Positions 1-9,019 of a stretch of 48,783 bases of DNA are shown here, piece by piece. Origin of the DNA: Lysinibacillus boronitolerans JCM 21713 = 10a = NBRC 103108 (lineage in GTDB: Bacteria > Bacillota > Bacilli > Bacillales_A > Planococcaceae); assembly GCF_000772935.1 (NCBI RefSeq), contig NZ_JPVR01000052.1:1-48783 (forward strand). Direction: 5' to 3'. The notes under the pieces are model-generated. The model saw only the letters and a list, made by a program, of their open reading frames with translations, was not told the DNA's origin and did not search any database. The number at the start of each line of letters is the position of its first letter. Within the stretch, counting starts at the first letter, position 1. Made by a program: the position numbers and the translations under genes.

Positions 1-4
1 AAAA

Positions 5-48
5 GACTGTAGGCAAACTCAAAATTCATTGAGTTTGTCTACAGTCTG
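5..48 (-). terminator. Rho-independent terminator of terC
   Basis: A long near-perfect inverted repeat (AGACTGTAG arms meeting around AAAATTCATT) lies just downstream of the terC stop codon. On the minus strand it ends in a short T run. Confidence 0.8.
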
Positions 49-87
49 AGAGGAATAGTGATAACTATTCCTCCAACGTTCATCTAC

Positions 88-843
88 TTATTTTTTCTTT
101 CTTACACCGACTAAATAGCCGACAAAAGCAATACCTACTAGGACAATCCAGAATGTTAACTCCCATGCCGTGGAATGTGGAAATTCTTTAGGCAATATTC
201 CCACCTTTTCATGGGCCAATGTTAAGACTACTAGCTTCACGCCTACCCAGCCAACGATAAGAAATGCTGCTGTTTCAAGTGACGGGTAATCATTTAATAT
301 TTTTACAAACCATTGCGCAGCAAAACGCATCATAATAACACCAATAAATCCACCAAGGAGCATCACAATAAACTGCCCGCCATTGATACCACCAATATCA
401 AATTCGCCTAAGTGTGGTAATGTTACAGCAATTGCAACGGCTGCAAGCATCGAATCAATAGCAAATGCTATATCGGCCGCCTCTACCTTTAGAACGGTGA
501 ACCAGAAACCAGAACCTTTTTTTCCAGCATTTTCAGTTGCCTCTTCTTCTTCATCCTTATGTTTCCGCAAATCATAAATATTTTTCGCAGACATAAATAA
601 TAGATAAGCAGCACCGACTGCTTGAATTTGCCAATAATTAACCAAAACTGTAATAACAAATAGTGCGGAGAATCGGAATATTAATGCTCCAAATAGTCCA
701 TAAAATAATGCCTTTTTTTGCTGCTCTTGTGGTAAATGCTTCACCATAACAGCCATTACTACCGCGTTATCGGCTGCAAGTAATCCCTCTAATACTACAA
801 GGACAATTAACACCCAGCCATATTGTAATAAAATCGCTTCCAT
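88..843 (-). CDS. TerC/YkoY-family integral membrane protein, probable manganese exporter
   Basis: A 251-residue membrane protein with the TerC family hallmark near its N-terminus (LEGLLAADNAVVMA), a second acidic membrane motif (VEAADIAFAIDSMLAA) and about seven hydrophobic segments. The TerC family exports metal ions, and the YkoY/YceF branch is linked to Mn(II) efflux or metalation of exported proteins. The start is the ATG 3' of a GAGGAGG ribosome site. The 5' leader is a yybP-ykoY manganese riboswitch, which supports the manganese role. A charged cytoplasmic loop rich in Glu lies near residues 95-105. The gene is monocistronic, with its own terminator. Confidence 0.9.
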   Translation of the reverse strand: MEAILLQYGWVLIVLVVLEGLLAADNAVVMAVMVKHLPQEQQKKALFYGLFGALIFRFSALFVITVLVNYWQIQAVGAAYLLFMSAKNIYDLRKHKDEEEEATENAGKKGSGFWFTVLKVEAADIAFAIDSMLAAVAIAVTLPHLGEFDIGGINGGQFIVMLLGGFIGVIMMRFAAQWFVKILNDYPSLETAAFLIVGWVGVKLVVLTLAHEKVGILPKEFPHSTAWELTFWIVLVGIAFVGYLVGVRKKK

Positions 844-904
844 TCTAGTGCCTCCTCTAAGCTCTCTATACCCTCAATGACCATGTCATCCAAGTATAAA
901 AGAA

Positions 905-930
905 AAAAACCCCTGCCCTAATTCAGGCAA
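905..930 (-). terminator. Expression-platform terminator of the manganese riboswitch
   Basis: On the minus strand CCUUUGCCU pairs with AGGGCAGGGG and is followed by seven U residues. The 5' arm is also the 3' end of the aptamer, so ligand binding should prevent termination. This is the usual arrangement for this riboswitch class. Confidence 0.75.
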
Positions 931-1087
931 AGGTCTCGCTAAGTAAATTCGTACCCTTTCTTTTTACGGTACTTCAATCTACACGTCATACGTATAGAGC
1001 CATTCACTATCACACCCGATGGTAGTACCATGTCTTGACGGATGTGAAACCAGGTAAAGTTAGTTGCCTGTTAGCTACTCCCCTTTG
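925..1087 (-). ncRNA. yybP-ykoY manganese riboswitch aptamer
   Basis: The minus-strand leader of terC begins with AAAGGGGAGUAGCU and closes with GCGAGACCUUUGCC. These are the two conserved strands of the yybP-ykoY aptamer, with hairpin sequence between them. Known members bind Mn(II) and switch on efflux genes of the TerC and YybP types. Its place directly upstream of a TerC gene fits this exactly. Confidence 0.88.
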
Positions 1088-1117
1088 ACAAATTGTCGAA
1101 GGTATCTTCTTTCAAAT

Positions 1118-1146
1118 ATTATAGCACTATCATTTACAGCTGACAA
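1118..1146 (-). promoter_or_regulatory. Sigma-A promoter of the riboswitch-terC unit
   Basis: A TTGTCA -35 box (1141-1146), a 17-bp spacer and a perfect TATAAT -10 box (1118-1123) lie on the minus strand about 30 bases before the aptamer. Confidence 0.7.
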
Positions 1147-1168
1147 AAATATCTATATGTTTTTTTCG

Positions 1169-2254
1169 TTACTTAATCTGAATTTGATAGCTCTTGTCTT
1201 CCTTATGTGCTAAATAAAACTCAATCATTTTTGGCATCGTTTGTATAAAATCAGGGCATGTAATACCTCCTTTTTGTAAAATATGATGTGCTTCAGCCGT
1301 ATCAAATGTGGCATTCCATGTTAAATAATCTAATGTTTCTAGTTCGACACCTAATTTCCTTCGAATAAAAGGTATCTGTAATGATAGCTTTGCCACTATA
1401 AATGGTAAACGTCCTTTTGGATAAGAATTTGTAACTAGTTTCACCATTGTACGGTACACCTCCTGTACTGGGTGAGGATTAGGGTCAGTTAAATGAAGTG
1501 TCTTCCCTTCTGCATGCTGTTCACTAACCAGGAAAGTAGAAGCATTTATAATATAATCAACTGGCACCACATTAATCGTCGAGGTAGTTTGACCAATATA
1601 CGGAATAAAAGGTAAATATTTCAAACATTCCACTAAGTTTAAAAAGAAATAAGGACCATCAAATTTAATGGTTTCACCAGTTTGTGAATGGCCACGAACA
1701 ATGCCAGGTCTAATAATTGTCAATGGTATTTCCGATTTTAAATCTTCTACTCGATGCTCAGCTTCATATTTGGTTTCCTCATAATGGTTTTTAAATGCTC
1801 TTGGTCGAATCAGTTCATTTTCACGCAGTACTCCCTCTCGTGTACCAGCCACATAGGCAGTGCTAAAATACATATAGCGTTGTAAATTTGGTAAGGTACG
1901 GACAAAATCATTGACCATTGTTGTGCCATGAACATTTACTTTCCATGCAATATCACGTGGCACAGCTAAATCGTAGATTGCAGCTAAATGCCAAAGCACT
2001 TCGATTTGCGGTACAATTTCTTTGAGGTTCTGATTGTCTAATCCAAGGTTTGGTAGTGTTATATCGCCTTCCACTATTCGAATCGAACAGTCAGGAAAAT
2101 CCTCTAATATTTTGTCTCTTTCCTTATGTGCCTTTATGATTTCACCTGCCAACACAATTGCAATAACTTGTTGTGTTTGTTTCTTTTGAAATAACGCTCG
2201 AATTAGTTGACTCGAAATGAAACCAGGAAAACCTGTAAAAAAATGAACCTTCAT
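1169..2254 (-). CDS. SDR-family NAD(P)-dependent reductase, acyl-CoA or thioester reductase-like
   Basis: A 361-residue extended short-chain dehydrogenase. The N-terminal TGFPGFISS is the nucleotide-binding glycine motif in the form seen in NAD_binding_4 (male-sterility, thioester reductase) proteins, and YEETK fits the catalytic YxxxK. An upstream FSTAYVAG segment supplies the Ser/Thr of the active site. The start ATG follows AAGGGGG. It begins 19 bases after the RND exporter stop on the same strand, so the two are probably co-transcribed. The substrate is unknown; a lipid or acyl thioester is inferred from the subfamily. Confidence 0.75.
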   Translation of the reverse strand: MKVHFFTGFPGFISSQLIRALFQKKQTQQVIAIVLAGEIIKAHKERDKILEDFPDCSIRIVEGDITLPNLGLDNQNLKEIVPQIEVLWHLAAIYDLAVPRDIAWKVNVHGTTMVNDFVRTLPNLQRYMYFSTAYVAGTREGVLRENELIRPRAFKNHYEETKYEAEHRVEDLKSEIPLTIIRPGIVRGHSQTGETIKFDGPYFFLNLVECLKYLPFIPYIGQTTSTINVVPVDYIINASTFLVSEQHAEGKTLHLTDPNPHPVQEVYRTMVKLVTNSYPKGRLPFIVAKLSLQIPFIRRKLGVELETLDYLTWNATFDTAEAHHILQKGGITCPDFIQTMPKMIEFYLAHKEDKSYQIQIK

Positions 2255-2273
2255 TTCCCATTCCCCCTTGAAC

Positions 2274-5200
2274 CTAGTGCATCTTTCTTGTTTCTTTATC
2301 CATTAAACTGTAAATAATCGGTACAATATACAGCGTCAGTAAAGTTGAGGTTACAAGCCCTCCGATAACAGCAATCCCCATTGGCTGATTCATCTCGGTC
2401 CCTTCTCCAATGCCAAGTGCGAGTGGTAATAGCCCTAAAATAGTTGTTAAGGCTGTCATTAAAATGGGACGAAGCCGATCTTGGGTAGCAAGTAAAATTG
2501 CCTCATAAGCTGGCATGCCCATTGCCTTTTGCTGATTAATATAATCTACTAGTACAATGCCGTTATTTACGACTATGCCAACTAGCACTAAGATACCGAT
2601 AACAGAGGTTACACCAATTAAAGTATTTGTAACGAACATAGCGATTGCCACACCAATGATCATTAATGGAACAGTAAACATGATAACAAACGGATATTTA
2701 AATGACTCAAATTGAGCTGCCATCACAATATATACAAGCACGATTGCTAGCATCACAGCTAGAAGCATATCATCGATTGCACTATCATAGAGCTCTCGAT
2801 CCCCGCTGAACACAACTTGAGTAGTTGATGGTAAATTAACTTGCTCTAATGCCTTATCTACCTTTGCAGAAATTCCCCCCAGCGATTCCTTTGTTTCATA
2901 GTCTACAAAAAATGCCACTGCTGCTGCTTGATCAGAACGACGAATGGATACTGGCCCCTCTTGCATAGAAACCGTAGCCACGTCCTCTAATTTCACAAAT
3001 AATCCTGCTGGCGAACGAAGCTGCATAGCTTTTAAAGCATCTATACTAGTGTTAAATGACTGTCCAAAGCCTGTATAAACAGGTAATACTGCCCCGTCCT
3101 CAGCAATCAATTGGGACGTTAATTGACCCTTTGTCATTTGATTTACAGTTTGAGCGATTTGTGCTGGAACAAAACCATAGTCTTTTGCTTTTTCTCGATC
3201 AACTTCAATTTGAATCTCTTGAACAGTATTATCTAAATCCGTAGAAACATTTGTCACTTGCTGAATCGCTAGTAGTTTCTGCTGCACTTTCTTAACCGTT
3301 TGCTGTAGCCTCTGTTCATCAGAGTCTGTTAAGCGGAATGTTAAAGTGTGTGGTGACGAGCCTGTAGCTGTCGATACATTAAAAGTAATTTCAGCTTGCT
3401 CTCCAAATTCACCCTGTATATCTTGTTCTAGTTCTTCCACAAATTCAAAAATGGAACGCTTTCTTTCTGCTAGTGGGACAAGTTTTACATACATTTCAGC
3501 TTGATTGGCACTAGTTTGTCCACGTGCTTGGGATTGTTGCGTACCACCAATGAAACTAACATACACATCTACATCTTTTTCCTGTTTTAATCGTTCCTCA
3601 ATTTGCTTAACAATCTTTTCTGTTTCTGATACAGCGACACCTTTTTCAAGATTGACACTTATAGAGGTGAACCCCTCATCTGTAGGTGGTAAAAATTCAG
3701 TACCTATTCTAGTCAGTCCAAACAAAGAAAGACTAAAGCAAACCACTGTAAAAAGTAGTATAAGCATTCGATGCTTTAGTACCCATACAATTGACGCCTT
3801 GTAATGCCTATAAAATCGTGATTTACTGCGTTGGACATAAAAATTACTGTTTTTCATTTTTAAAAGTCGACTTGCTAGCATCGGAACGACTGTTAGCGCA
3901 ACAACCAAAGAGGCAATTAAGCTGAACGAGATTGTTAAGGCAAACTCTGTAAAAATTTGACCAATCAATCCTTCGATGAACATAACAGGAATGAATACTG
4001 CTATTGTGGTTAAAGTGGAAGCGGTAATCGCAAGGGCTACTTCCTTTGTTCCTTCCTTTGCTGCAGTAATCGGATCCTTTTCTAGTCCTAGATGTCTTTC
4101 TATATTCTCAATAACGACTATGGCATTATCCACAAGCATGCCAATCCCAAGTGCCAGAGCACCTAATGTCATAATATTGAGGGAAAAATTCGCAAAAAAC
4201 ATCAAAACAAATGTAACAATAACGGAATAAGGAATCGCAATACCAATGATGATTGGACTCTTTACACTACGTAAAAAAACAAAAAGGATGAACATCGCAA
4301 ATAATCCACCTAGTAGTAAGGAAGAGCCAATGTTACTAATCGCTAAATCCACATAATTACCTTGATCAACTAAAATATCTGCTGTAATTCCTTTATACTG
4401 TTCTTTCTTTAGTAAAGCCTCTAAGGCCTTTTGGAACTCCTTAGAAACCTCTGCTGTATTTGCACCAGATTCCTGTAATACAGACATAAGAACTGCTGGA
4501 TGCTCATTTGCACGTGTTGTGGTAATAGATTGTTGTTCTGTCCTCTCGACGGTTGCAAGATCACCAACGGTTAGTGATTTGCCCGTTAAAGGATTCACAG
4601 AAACAATTAAATCGGCAATGCTTTCCGGAGACGATAATGTACTAACAATACGTGTTGTTAGCATTTTGCCATCATCTGTTGAAACAGGCTCGCCAGGAAG
4701 AGACACATTATTCGCTTGAACTATTTGCATTACATCTGTCTGTGTCAAGCCCTCTTCAACTAGCTTTGCTTCATCCAATGTTATTTGGATTTCTTCAATC
4801 AATTTGCCAGAAACATTCACACTGGCAACACCATCTGTCCGTAGTAGCTCCTTCTCTAAGTGCTCTGCTAATACACGGACATCTACTTGATTATTTTCTG
4901 CACGTAAAGATAGCTGAATAATGGGAAATTGAGACGGATCAAATTTTAGAAAACTAGGCTTGCCAGCATCATTAGGCAATGGGGTCATATCAATTCGCTG
5001 TAAAATATCAAGTTGGACAACTTCCATGTTCGTGGACCAGTTGAACTCAAGCACAATTAAATTGGAGCCTTCCTGTGAGGTTGACTGGATTTTTTTGATA
5101 CCAGGTAAGGTGGCAAGTGTAGCCTCTAATGGCTTCGTTATCTTTTCATTTACCTCCGTCGGGCTTGCCCCAGGATAAGAGGTGACAACCACTCCAATAG

Positions 5201-5327
5201 GAGGATTTAACTCTGGAATTAACGTAATCGGTATTTTTAATAATGATACACCGCCTAGTATGATAACTAAAAGCATAGTAACAATCGTAAAGACAGGTCT
5301 TTTAATGGAAAAATGACTAATATTCAT
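2274..5327 (-). CDS. AcrB/SwrC-like RND family efflux transporter
   Basis: A 1017-residue hydrophobe/amphiphile RND pump of normal family length. The N-terminal MNISHFSIKRPVFTIVTM and the first membrane helix are typical. A first large outer domain is followed by a membrane block with GIGMLVDNAIVVIENIER, the conserved RND helix-4 motif carrying the proton-relay acidic residues. A second outer domain and a second block (VGIVVNNGIVLVDYINQ) follow. The Bacillus counterpart SwrC (YerP) exports lipopeptides; Gram-positive members act without an outer-membrane channel. No adaptor protein is adjacent. The start ATG follows AAGGAG. It is probably the first gene of an operon with the downstream SDR gene. 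Confidence 0.88.
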   Translation of the reverse strand: MNISHFSIKRPVFTIVTMLLVIILGGVSLLKIPITLIPELNPPIGVVVTSYPGASPTEVNEKITKPLEATLATLPGIKKIQSTSQEGSNLIVLEFNWSTNMEVVQLDILQRIDMTPLPNDAGKPSFLKFDPSQFPIIQLSLRAENNQVDVRVLAEHLEKELLRTDGVASVNVSGKLIEEIQITLDEAKLVEEGLTQTDVMQIVQANNVSLPGEPVSTDDGKMLTTRIVSTLSSPESIADLIVSVNPLTGKSLTVGDLATVERTEQQSITTTRANEHPAVLMSVLQESGANTAEVSKEFQKALEALLKKEQYKGITADILVDQGNYVDLAISNIGSSLLLGGLFAMFILFVFLRSVKSPIIIGIAIPYSVIVTFVLMFFANFSLNIMTLGALALGIGMLVDNAIVVIENIERHLGLEKDPITAAKEGTKEVALAITASTLTTIAVFIPVMFIEGLIGQIFTEFALTISFSLIASLVVALTVVPMLASRLLKMKNSNFYVQRSKSRFYRHYKASIVWVLKHRMLILLFTVVCFSLSLFGLTRIGTEFLPPTDEGFTSISVNLEKGVAVSETEKIVKQIEERLKQEKDVDVYVSFIGGTQQSQARGQTSANQAEMYVKLVPLAERKRSIFEFVEELEQDIQGEFGEQAEITFNVSTATGSSPHTLTFRLTDSDEQRLQQTVKKVQQKLLAIQQVTNVSTDLDNTVQEIQIEVDREKAKDYGFVPAQIAQTVNQMTKGQLTSQLIAEDGAVLPVYTGFGQSFNTSIDALKAMQLRSPAGLFVKLEDVATVSMQEGPVSIRRSDQAAAVAFFVDYETKESLGGISAKVDKALEQVNLPSTTQVVFSGDRELYDSAIDDMLLAVMLAIVLVYIVMAAQFESFKYPFVIMFTVPLMIIGVAIAMFVTNTLIGVTSVIGILVLVGIVVNNGIVLVDYINQQKAMGMPAYEAILLATQDRLRPILMTALTTILGLLPLALGIGEGTEMNQPMGIAVIGGLVTSTLLTLYIVPIIYSLMDKETRKMH

Positions 5328-5485
5328 ATCAACAAACTCCTTTTCTACCTCTTCCTTTCTATGATAGCCGAAAAGGAGATTATTTTATAAATAAGCTCCC
5401 GTTATTGAGATCCTACCTCTAAGGAAACTTATATTTCCTAATAATGTATATATTCTACAAACAGTGTCATTTTTCCTTGCAAAAA

Positions 5486-5520
5486 AACACGAATCGCAAA
5501 ATTGTCGATTCGTGTTTTAT
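5486..5520 (-). terminator. Terminator of prfC
   Basis: ACACGAATCG and CGATTCGTGT arms with a short A/T loop lie directly downstream of the prfC stop. The hairpin is flanked by an A run on one side and a T-rich tract on the other, so it could work in both directions. Confidence 0.85.
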
Positions 5521-5522
5521 GA

Positions 5523-7100
5523 TTATAGAAGGCTATAAAGTTTAATGTTTTCGTTTTTATCTGCAAACCAACGCATAGCGAACTCATTTTCAAATAGGAA
5601 AACAAGATTGTCAAAACGGTCTTTTACAAGCATTGATCGACCTGAGGACATTGATTCTTTGACATCCTCTTCATTTTCAATCCAACGGGCGATTTTCGAG
5701 CCAATTGGCTCCATCTTTACTTCTACATTATATTCATTATTCATACGATGCTCAAATACTTCAAATTGTAATTGACCAACTGCTCCAAGGATCACTTCCT
5801 CTGTATGCAGCGTTTTATAGTATTGAATAGCACCTTCTTGTACTAATTGTAAAATCCCTTTATGGAATTGCTTTGATTTCATAACGTTCTTCGCAGTTAC
5901 ACGGACGAATAATTCGGGTGTAAACTGTGGTAATTTTTCAAATTGGAATGTTTTCTTGCCACCTACAACAGTGTCACCAATTTGGTATGTTCCTGTATCG
6001 TATAAACCAATAATATCCCCAGCAACTGCTTCATCTACTGTCTCACGATCGTCTGCAAGGAACTGTGTAGATTGTGTGACTTTAAATGACTTCCCTGTAC
6101 GAGATAACGTCATATTCATTCCACGTTCAAATTTACCAGAAACAATACGTACAAAGGCAATACGGTCACGGTGTGCAGGATTCATATTGGCCTGAATCTT
6201 GAAAATAAAACCAGAAAACTCATCATGCTCCACAGGATCAATAAACTGCTCATCTTCAGTAATTCTTGGCTGCGGCGTCGGTGCGAATTGTAAATAGGTT
6301 TCAAGGAAAGTTTGAACACCAAAGTTCGTTAAAGCTGAACCAAAGAATACAGGTGTTAATTCCCCACGACGAATTTTTTCCTCAGAATATGCATTTCCAG
6401 CTTCATCTAAAAGCAAAATATCGTCCATTGCTTGTGAATAATAAGAAGTTACCTTCATTGGATGCTCCACAGCAAGCTCACCATTGTCGTCTATTGGTAA
6501 GAAACGTTCCGCTTCATCTGTACGGAATTGCTCAATGCGTTTATTGTAACGATCATAAATACCAAGGAACTCTTTCCCCATACCGATTGGCCAGTTCATA
6601 GGATATGCATTGATACCTAATACCTCTTCAAGTTCTTCAATCAATTCAAGCGGCTCTTTCCCTTGTCGATCTAACTTATTAATAAAGGTAAAAATAGGAA
6701 TACCACGCATTTTACAAACCTTAAATAGCTTTAAAGTCTGTGCCTCGATCCCTTTGGCAGCATCCACTACCATGACAGCACTATCTACAGCCATCAATGT
6801 ACGATATGTGTCTTCAGAGAAATCTTGGTGACCAGGGGTATCCAAAATATTCACACGAGAGCCATTATAATCGAATTGCATGACAGATGAAGTAACCGAA
6901 ATTCCACGTTGTTTTTCGATCTCCATCCAGTCCGATGTTGCAAACTTACCTGTTTTTTTCCCTTTTACTGTACCTGCATCACGAATGGCACCACCAAAAA
7001 GTAAAAGCTTTTCTGTAATCGTCGTTTTCCCAGCATCAGGGTGACTGATAATGGCAAAAGTACGACGCGATAGTATATCTTTTTCTAAATTTGAATTCAT
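5523..7100 (-). CDS. prfC: Peptide chain release factor 3 (RF3)
   Basis: A 525-residue translational GTPase of typical RF3 length. G motifs are clear: [10 protein letters not shown] (P-loop, RF3-style HPDAGKT), DTPGHQDF (G3) and NKLD (G4), followed by RF3 domains II and III. RF3 removes RF1/RF2 from the ribosome after peptide release and acts in the cytosol. The ATG follows AAGGAG. It has its own downstream terminator and stands alone between murE and the RND operon. Confidence 0.95.
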   Translation of the reverse strand: MNSNLEKDILSRRTFAIISHPDAGKTTITEKLLLFGGAIRDAGTVKGKKTGKFATSDWMEIEKQRGISVTSSVMQFDYNGSRVNILDTPGHQDFSEDTYRTLMAVDSAVMVVDAAKGIEAQTLKLFKVCKMRGIPIFTFINKLDRQGKEPLELIEELEEVLGINAYPMNWPIGMGKEFLGIYDRYNKRIEQFRTDEAERFLPIDDNGELAVEHPMKVTSYYSQAMDDILLLDEAGNAYSEEKIRRGELTPVFFGSALTNFGVQTFLETYLQFAPTPQPRITEDEQFIDPVEHDEFSGFIFKIQANMNPAHRDRIAFVRIVSGKFERGMNMTLSRTGKSFKVTQSTQFLADDRETVDEAVAGDIIGLYDTGTYQIGDTVVGGKKTFQFEKLPQFTPELFVRVTAKNVMKSKQFHKGILQLVQEGAIQYYKTLHTEEVILGAVGQLQFEVFEHRMNNEYNVEVKMEPIGSKIARWIENEEDVKESMSSGRSMLVKDRFDNLVFLFENEFAMRWFADKNENIKLYSLL

Positions 7101-7186
7101 CTCGTCATTCTCCTTTTTTCATACTTAATAATAATAAAAGAAGACTTGCCTTTCGTACAACCTTTTTACATGAAATCTCAAAAAAG

Positions 7187-7217
7187 AAAACCCTTTAGTT
7201 ACTACTAAAAGGGTTTC
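7187..7217 (-). terminator. Terminator of murE
   Basis: AAACCCTTT and AAAGGGTTT arms with a small loop, followed on the minus strand by a T-rich tract, just downstream of the murE stop. Confidence 0.85.
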
Positions 7218-7235
7218 CTAAGAATTTAGCTTTCA

Positions 7236-8702
7236 TCACACGAATTTTAATCGGCCAGCTTCTATCGCAATTTCTGCATCACTATGTGGAAATTTGGTAT
7301 TTTCGATAATTTGGTAATCCTCATGGCCTTTACCAGCAAAAATAATCATGTCACCAGGCTCAGCAATTTCAATTGCATGGCGCACTGCCTCTGCACGATC
7401 TCCAATACAAGCATAATTATCATGAAGCATACCTTTAGCAAGGTCACCTGTAATACTATCGTAGTCTTCATAGCGTGGATCATCTGTCGTTAAAATGACA
7501 TATTCCGCAGCAGACGCTTTCTCAGCCATGGCAGGACGTTTCGATTTATCACGATTACCACCTGTTCCAACTAAGAAAATCAGCTTGCCCTTTTTATAAG
7601 GTTGTGCTGCTTCAATCGCCTTTTCAATTGCATCTGGAGTATGTGCATAATCAATAAAAATTTGTACAGGTAGATCTGAACATACTTTCTCCATACGACC
7701 TTTGACGGGCGGTAGTTGCTCGATTTGCTCAATAATGGACTCCATTGAATAGCCGCGACCATAAAATGCAATCATGGCTGCCAATACATTATAAATGTTA
7801 AATTCCCCAAGCAAATTCATTTTTACACGATAAATTCCTTCAGGCATTTCCACGTCAAATGATGTCATATAGTCGTGATACTCACAGTTAATGGCGCGGA
7901 AATCAGCCTTTTCATTTTTTAAACCATATGTCCACACTGGAAATGGTGTCATTGCAGCATAACGCTCTGACCAAGCATCGTCAGCGTTCAACACAACAAA
8001 TTTATTTTTTTCTAAATCTTGTCCAAGTTGGGAAAATAATAAGCCTTTTGCATGGCCGTATTCCTCCATCGTACCATGGAAATCAAGATGATCGTGCGTT
8101 AGATTCGTAAAAATAGCGATATCATAATCAACACCTGCTAAACGTCCAAGTGCTAACCCGTGTGATGAAACTTCCATTGTCATTAATCGACAGCCTTCCA
8201 TTTTTGCACGGAAAATCATTTGTTGTGTTGATAACGCATCACTCGTTGTATTAGCTGATTCATATAAGATACCATTTAAATTAAAGCCAATTGTGCCGGA
8301 TAAGGCCGATTTTTCGCCCATCCCATGCATTATATTTTGAATAATTCCTGTTACAGATGTTTTACCGTTTGTTCCTGTTACACCAATCATTGTTATGTCC
8401 TTAGAAGGATAATCAAAGAACTTTGCAGCTAGTAAACCTACTGCACGATCTGTATCTTTCACAATCACTTGTGCAATCGTCTCTCCTAGCGGTAATTCAC
8501 GCTCTGTTACAACAATTGTTGCGCCGCCATCTACAGCCTTTTGCGCATAATCATGCCCATCTACTGTATAACCTTTGATACAAACAAACATGCTATTTGG
8601 TTGCACACTTCTCGAATCTATTACGATATCGCTAACCTGATCTGGCAGCACGCCAATTATTTTTTTCAAAGGTAATGCGCTTAACAATTCCTCTGCATAC
8701 AT
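7236..8702 (-). CDS. murE: MurE-type UDP-MurNAc-tripeptide synthetase, stand-alone
   Basis: About 488 residues with the Mur ligase order: an N-terminal UDP-binding domain, a central ATPase domain with GVTGTNGKTS, and a C-terminal domain containing TTDDPRYED. MurE adds the third residue (meso-DAP or L-Lys) to UDP-MurNAc-L-Ala-D-Glu in the cytosol. The DDPR variant, instead of the DNPR of DAP enzymes, makes the amino-acid specificity uncertain. The ATG at 8702 is chosen because GGAGG precedes it by eight bases; a TTG further upstream is in frame. It is far from any division/cell-wall cluster and is flanked by its own promoter and terminator. Confidence 0.92.
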   Translation of the reverse strand: MYAEELLSALPLKKIIGVLPDQVSDIVIDSRSVQPNSMFVCIKGYTVDGHDYAQKAVDGGATIVVTERELPLGETIAQVIVKDTDRAVGLLAAKFFDYPSKDITMIGVTGTNGKTSVTGIIQNIMHGMGEKSALSGTIGFNLNGILYESANTTSDALSTQQMIFRAKMEGCRLMTMEVSSHGLALGRLAGVDYDIAIFTNLTHDHLDFHGTMEEYGHAKGLLFSQLGQDLEKNKFVVLNADDAWSERYAAMTPFPVWTYGLKNEKADFRAINCEYHDYMTSFDVEMPEGIYRVKMNLLGEFNIYNVLAAMIAFYGRGYSMESIIEQIEQLPPVKGRMEKVCSDLPVQIFIDYAHTPDAIEKAIEAAQPYKKGKLIFLVGTGGNRDKSKRPAMAEKASAAEYVILTTDDPRYEDYDSITGDLAKGMLHDNYACIGDRAEAVRHAIEIAEPGDMIIFAGKGHEDYQIIENTKFPHSDAEIAIEAGRLKFV

Positions 8703-8797
8703 TTCATAGTCCTCCAATCAATCTCTACACTCATATCATCATTCTTAATCATCGACAAAAAACGACAATACAAAATCCCCCACGTTCTATTGAACTT

Positions 8798-8826
8798 ATT
8801 TTACTACTTATTTCATGATAAATAAA
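8798..8826 (-). promoter_or_regulatory. Candidate murE promoter
   Basis: On the minus strand TTTATT, a 17-bp spacer and TAAAAT lie about 95 bases upstream of the murE start. Assigned by motif only. Confidence 0.45.
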
Positions 8827-8849
8827 ATGCCTCTCTTGTGTTTTTTCGA

Positions 8850-8864
8850 CGAAAACGCTTTCAT
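8850..8864 (-). promoter_or_regulatory. Possible CcpA (cre) site upstream of murE
   Basis: Minus-strand TGAAAGCGTTTTCG matches the cre consensus at all but the last position. It lies upstream of the candidate murE promoter, a position compatible with activation or with no function. Weak evidence for actual regulation. Confidence 0.3.
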
Positions 8865-8982
8865 TCGAAGAAAAAATCATGTTTTCTTCAAATTTTCATT
8901 TATAATCACCAATCGGCATTTTTCGACATAGCGAGAAAGGTTTATATAGAGAACAATCGTCTATGCATTTGAAGCTTATAGT

Positions 8983-9014
8983 TACAATGGAGGCATGAGA
9001 AGATACCTCCATTG
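8983..9014 (-). terminator. Hairpin downstream of the aldehyde dehydrogenase gene
   Basis: Perfect 10-bp arms ACAATGGAGG/CCTCCATTGT with a 12-base loop directly follow the dehydrogenase stop. There is no clear T run, so it may be a weak terminator or an RNA-stabilising hairpin. Confidence 0.5.
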
Positions 9015-9019
9015 TTAGG

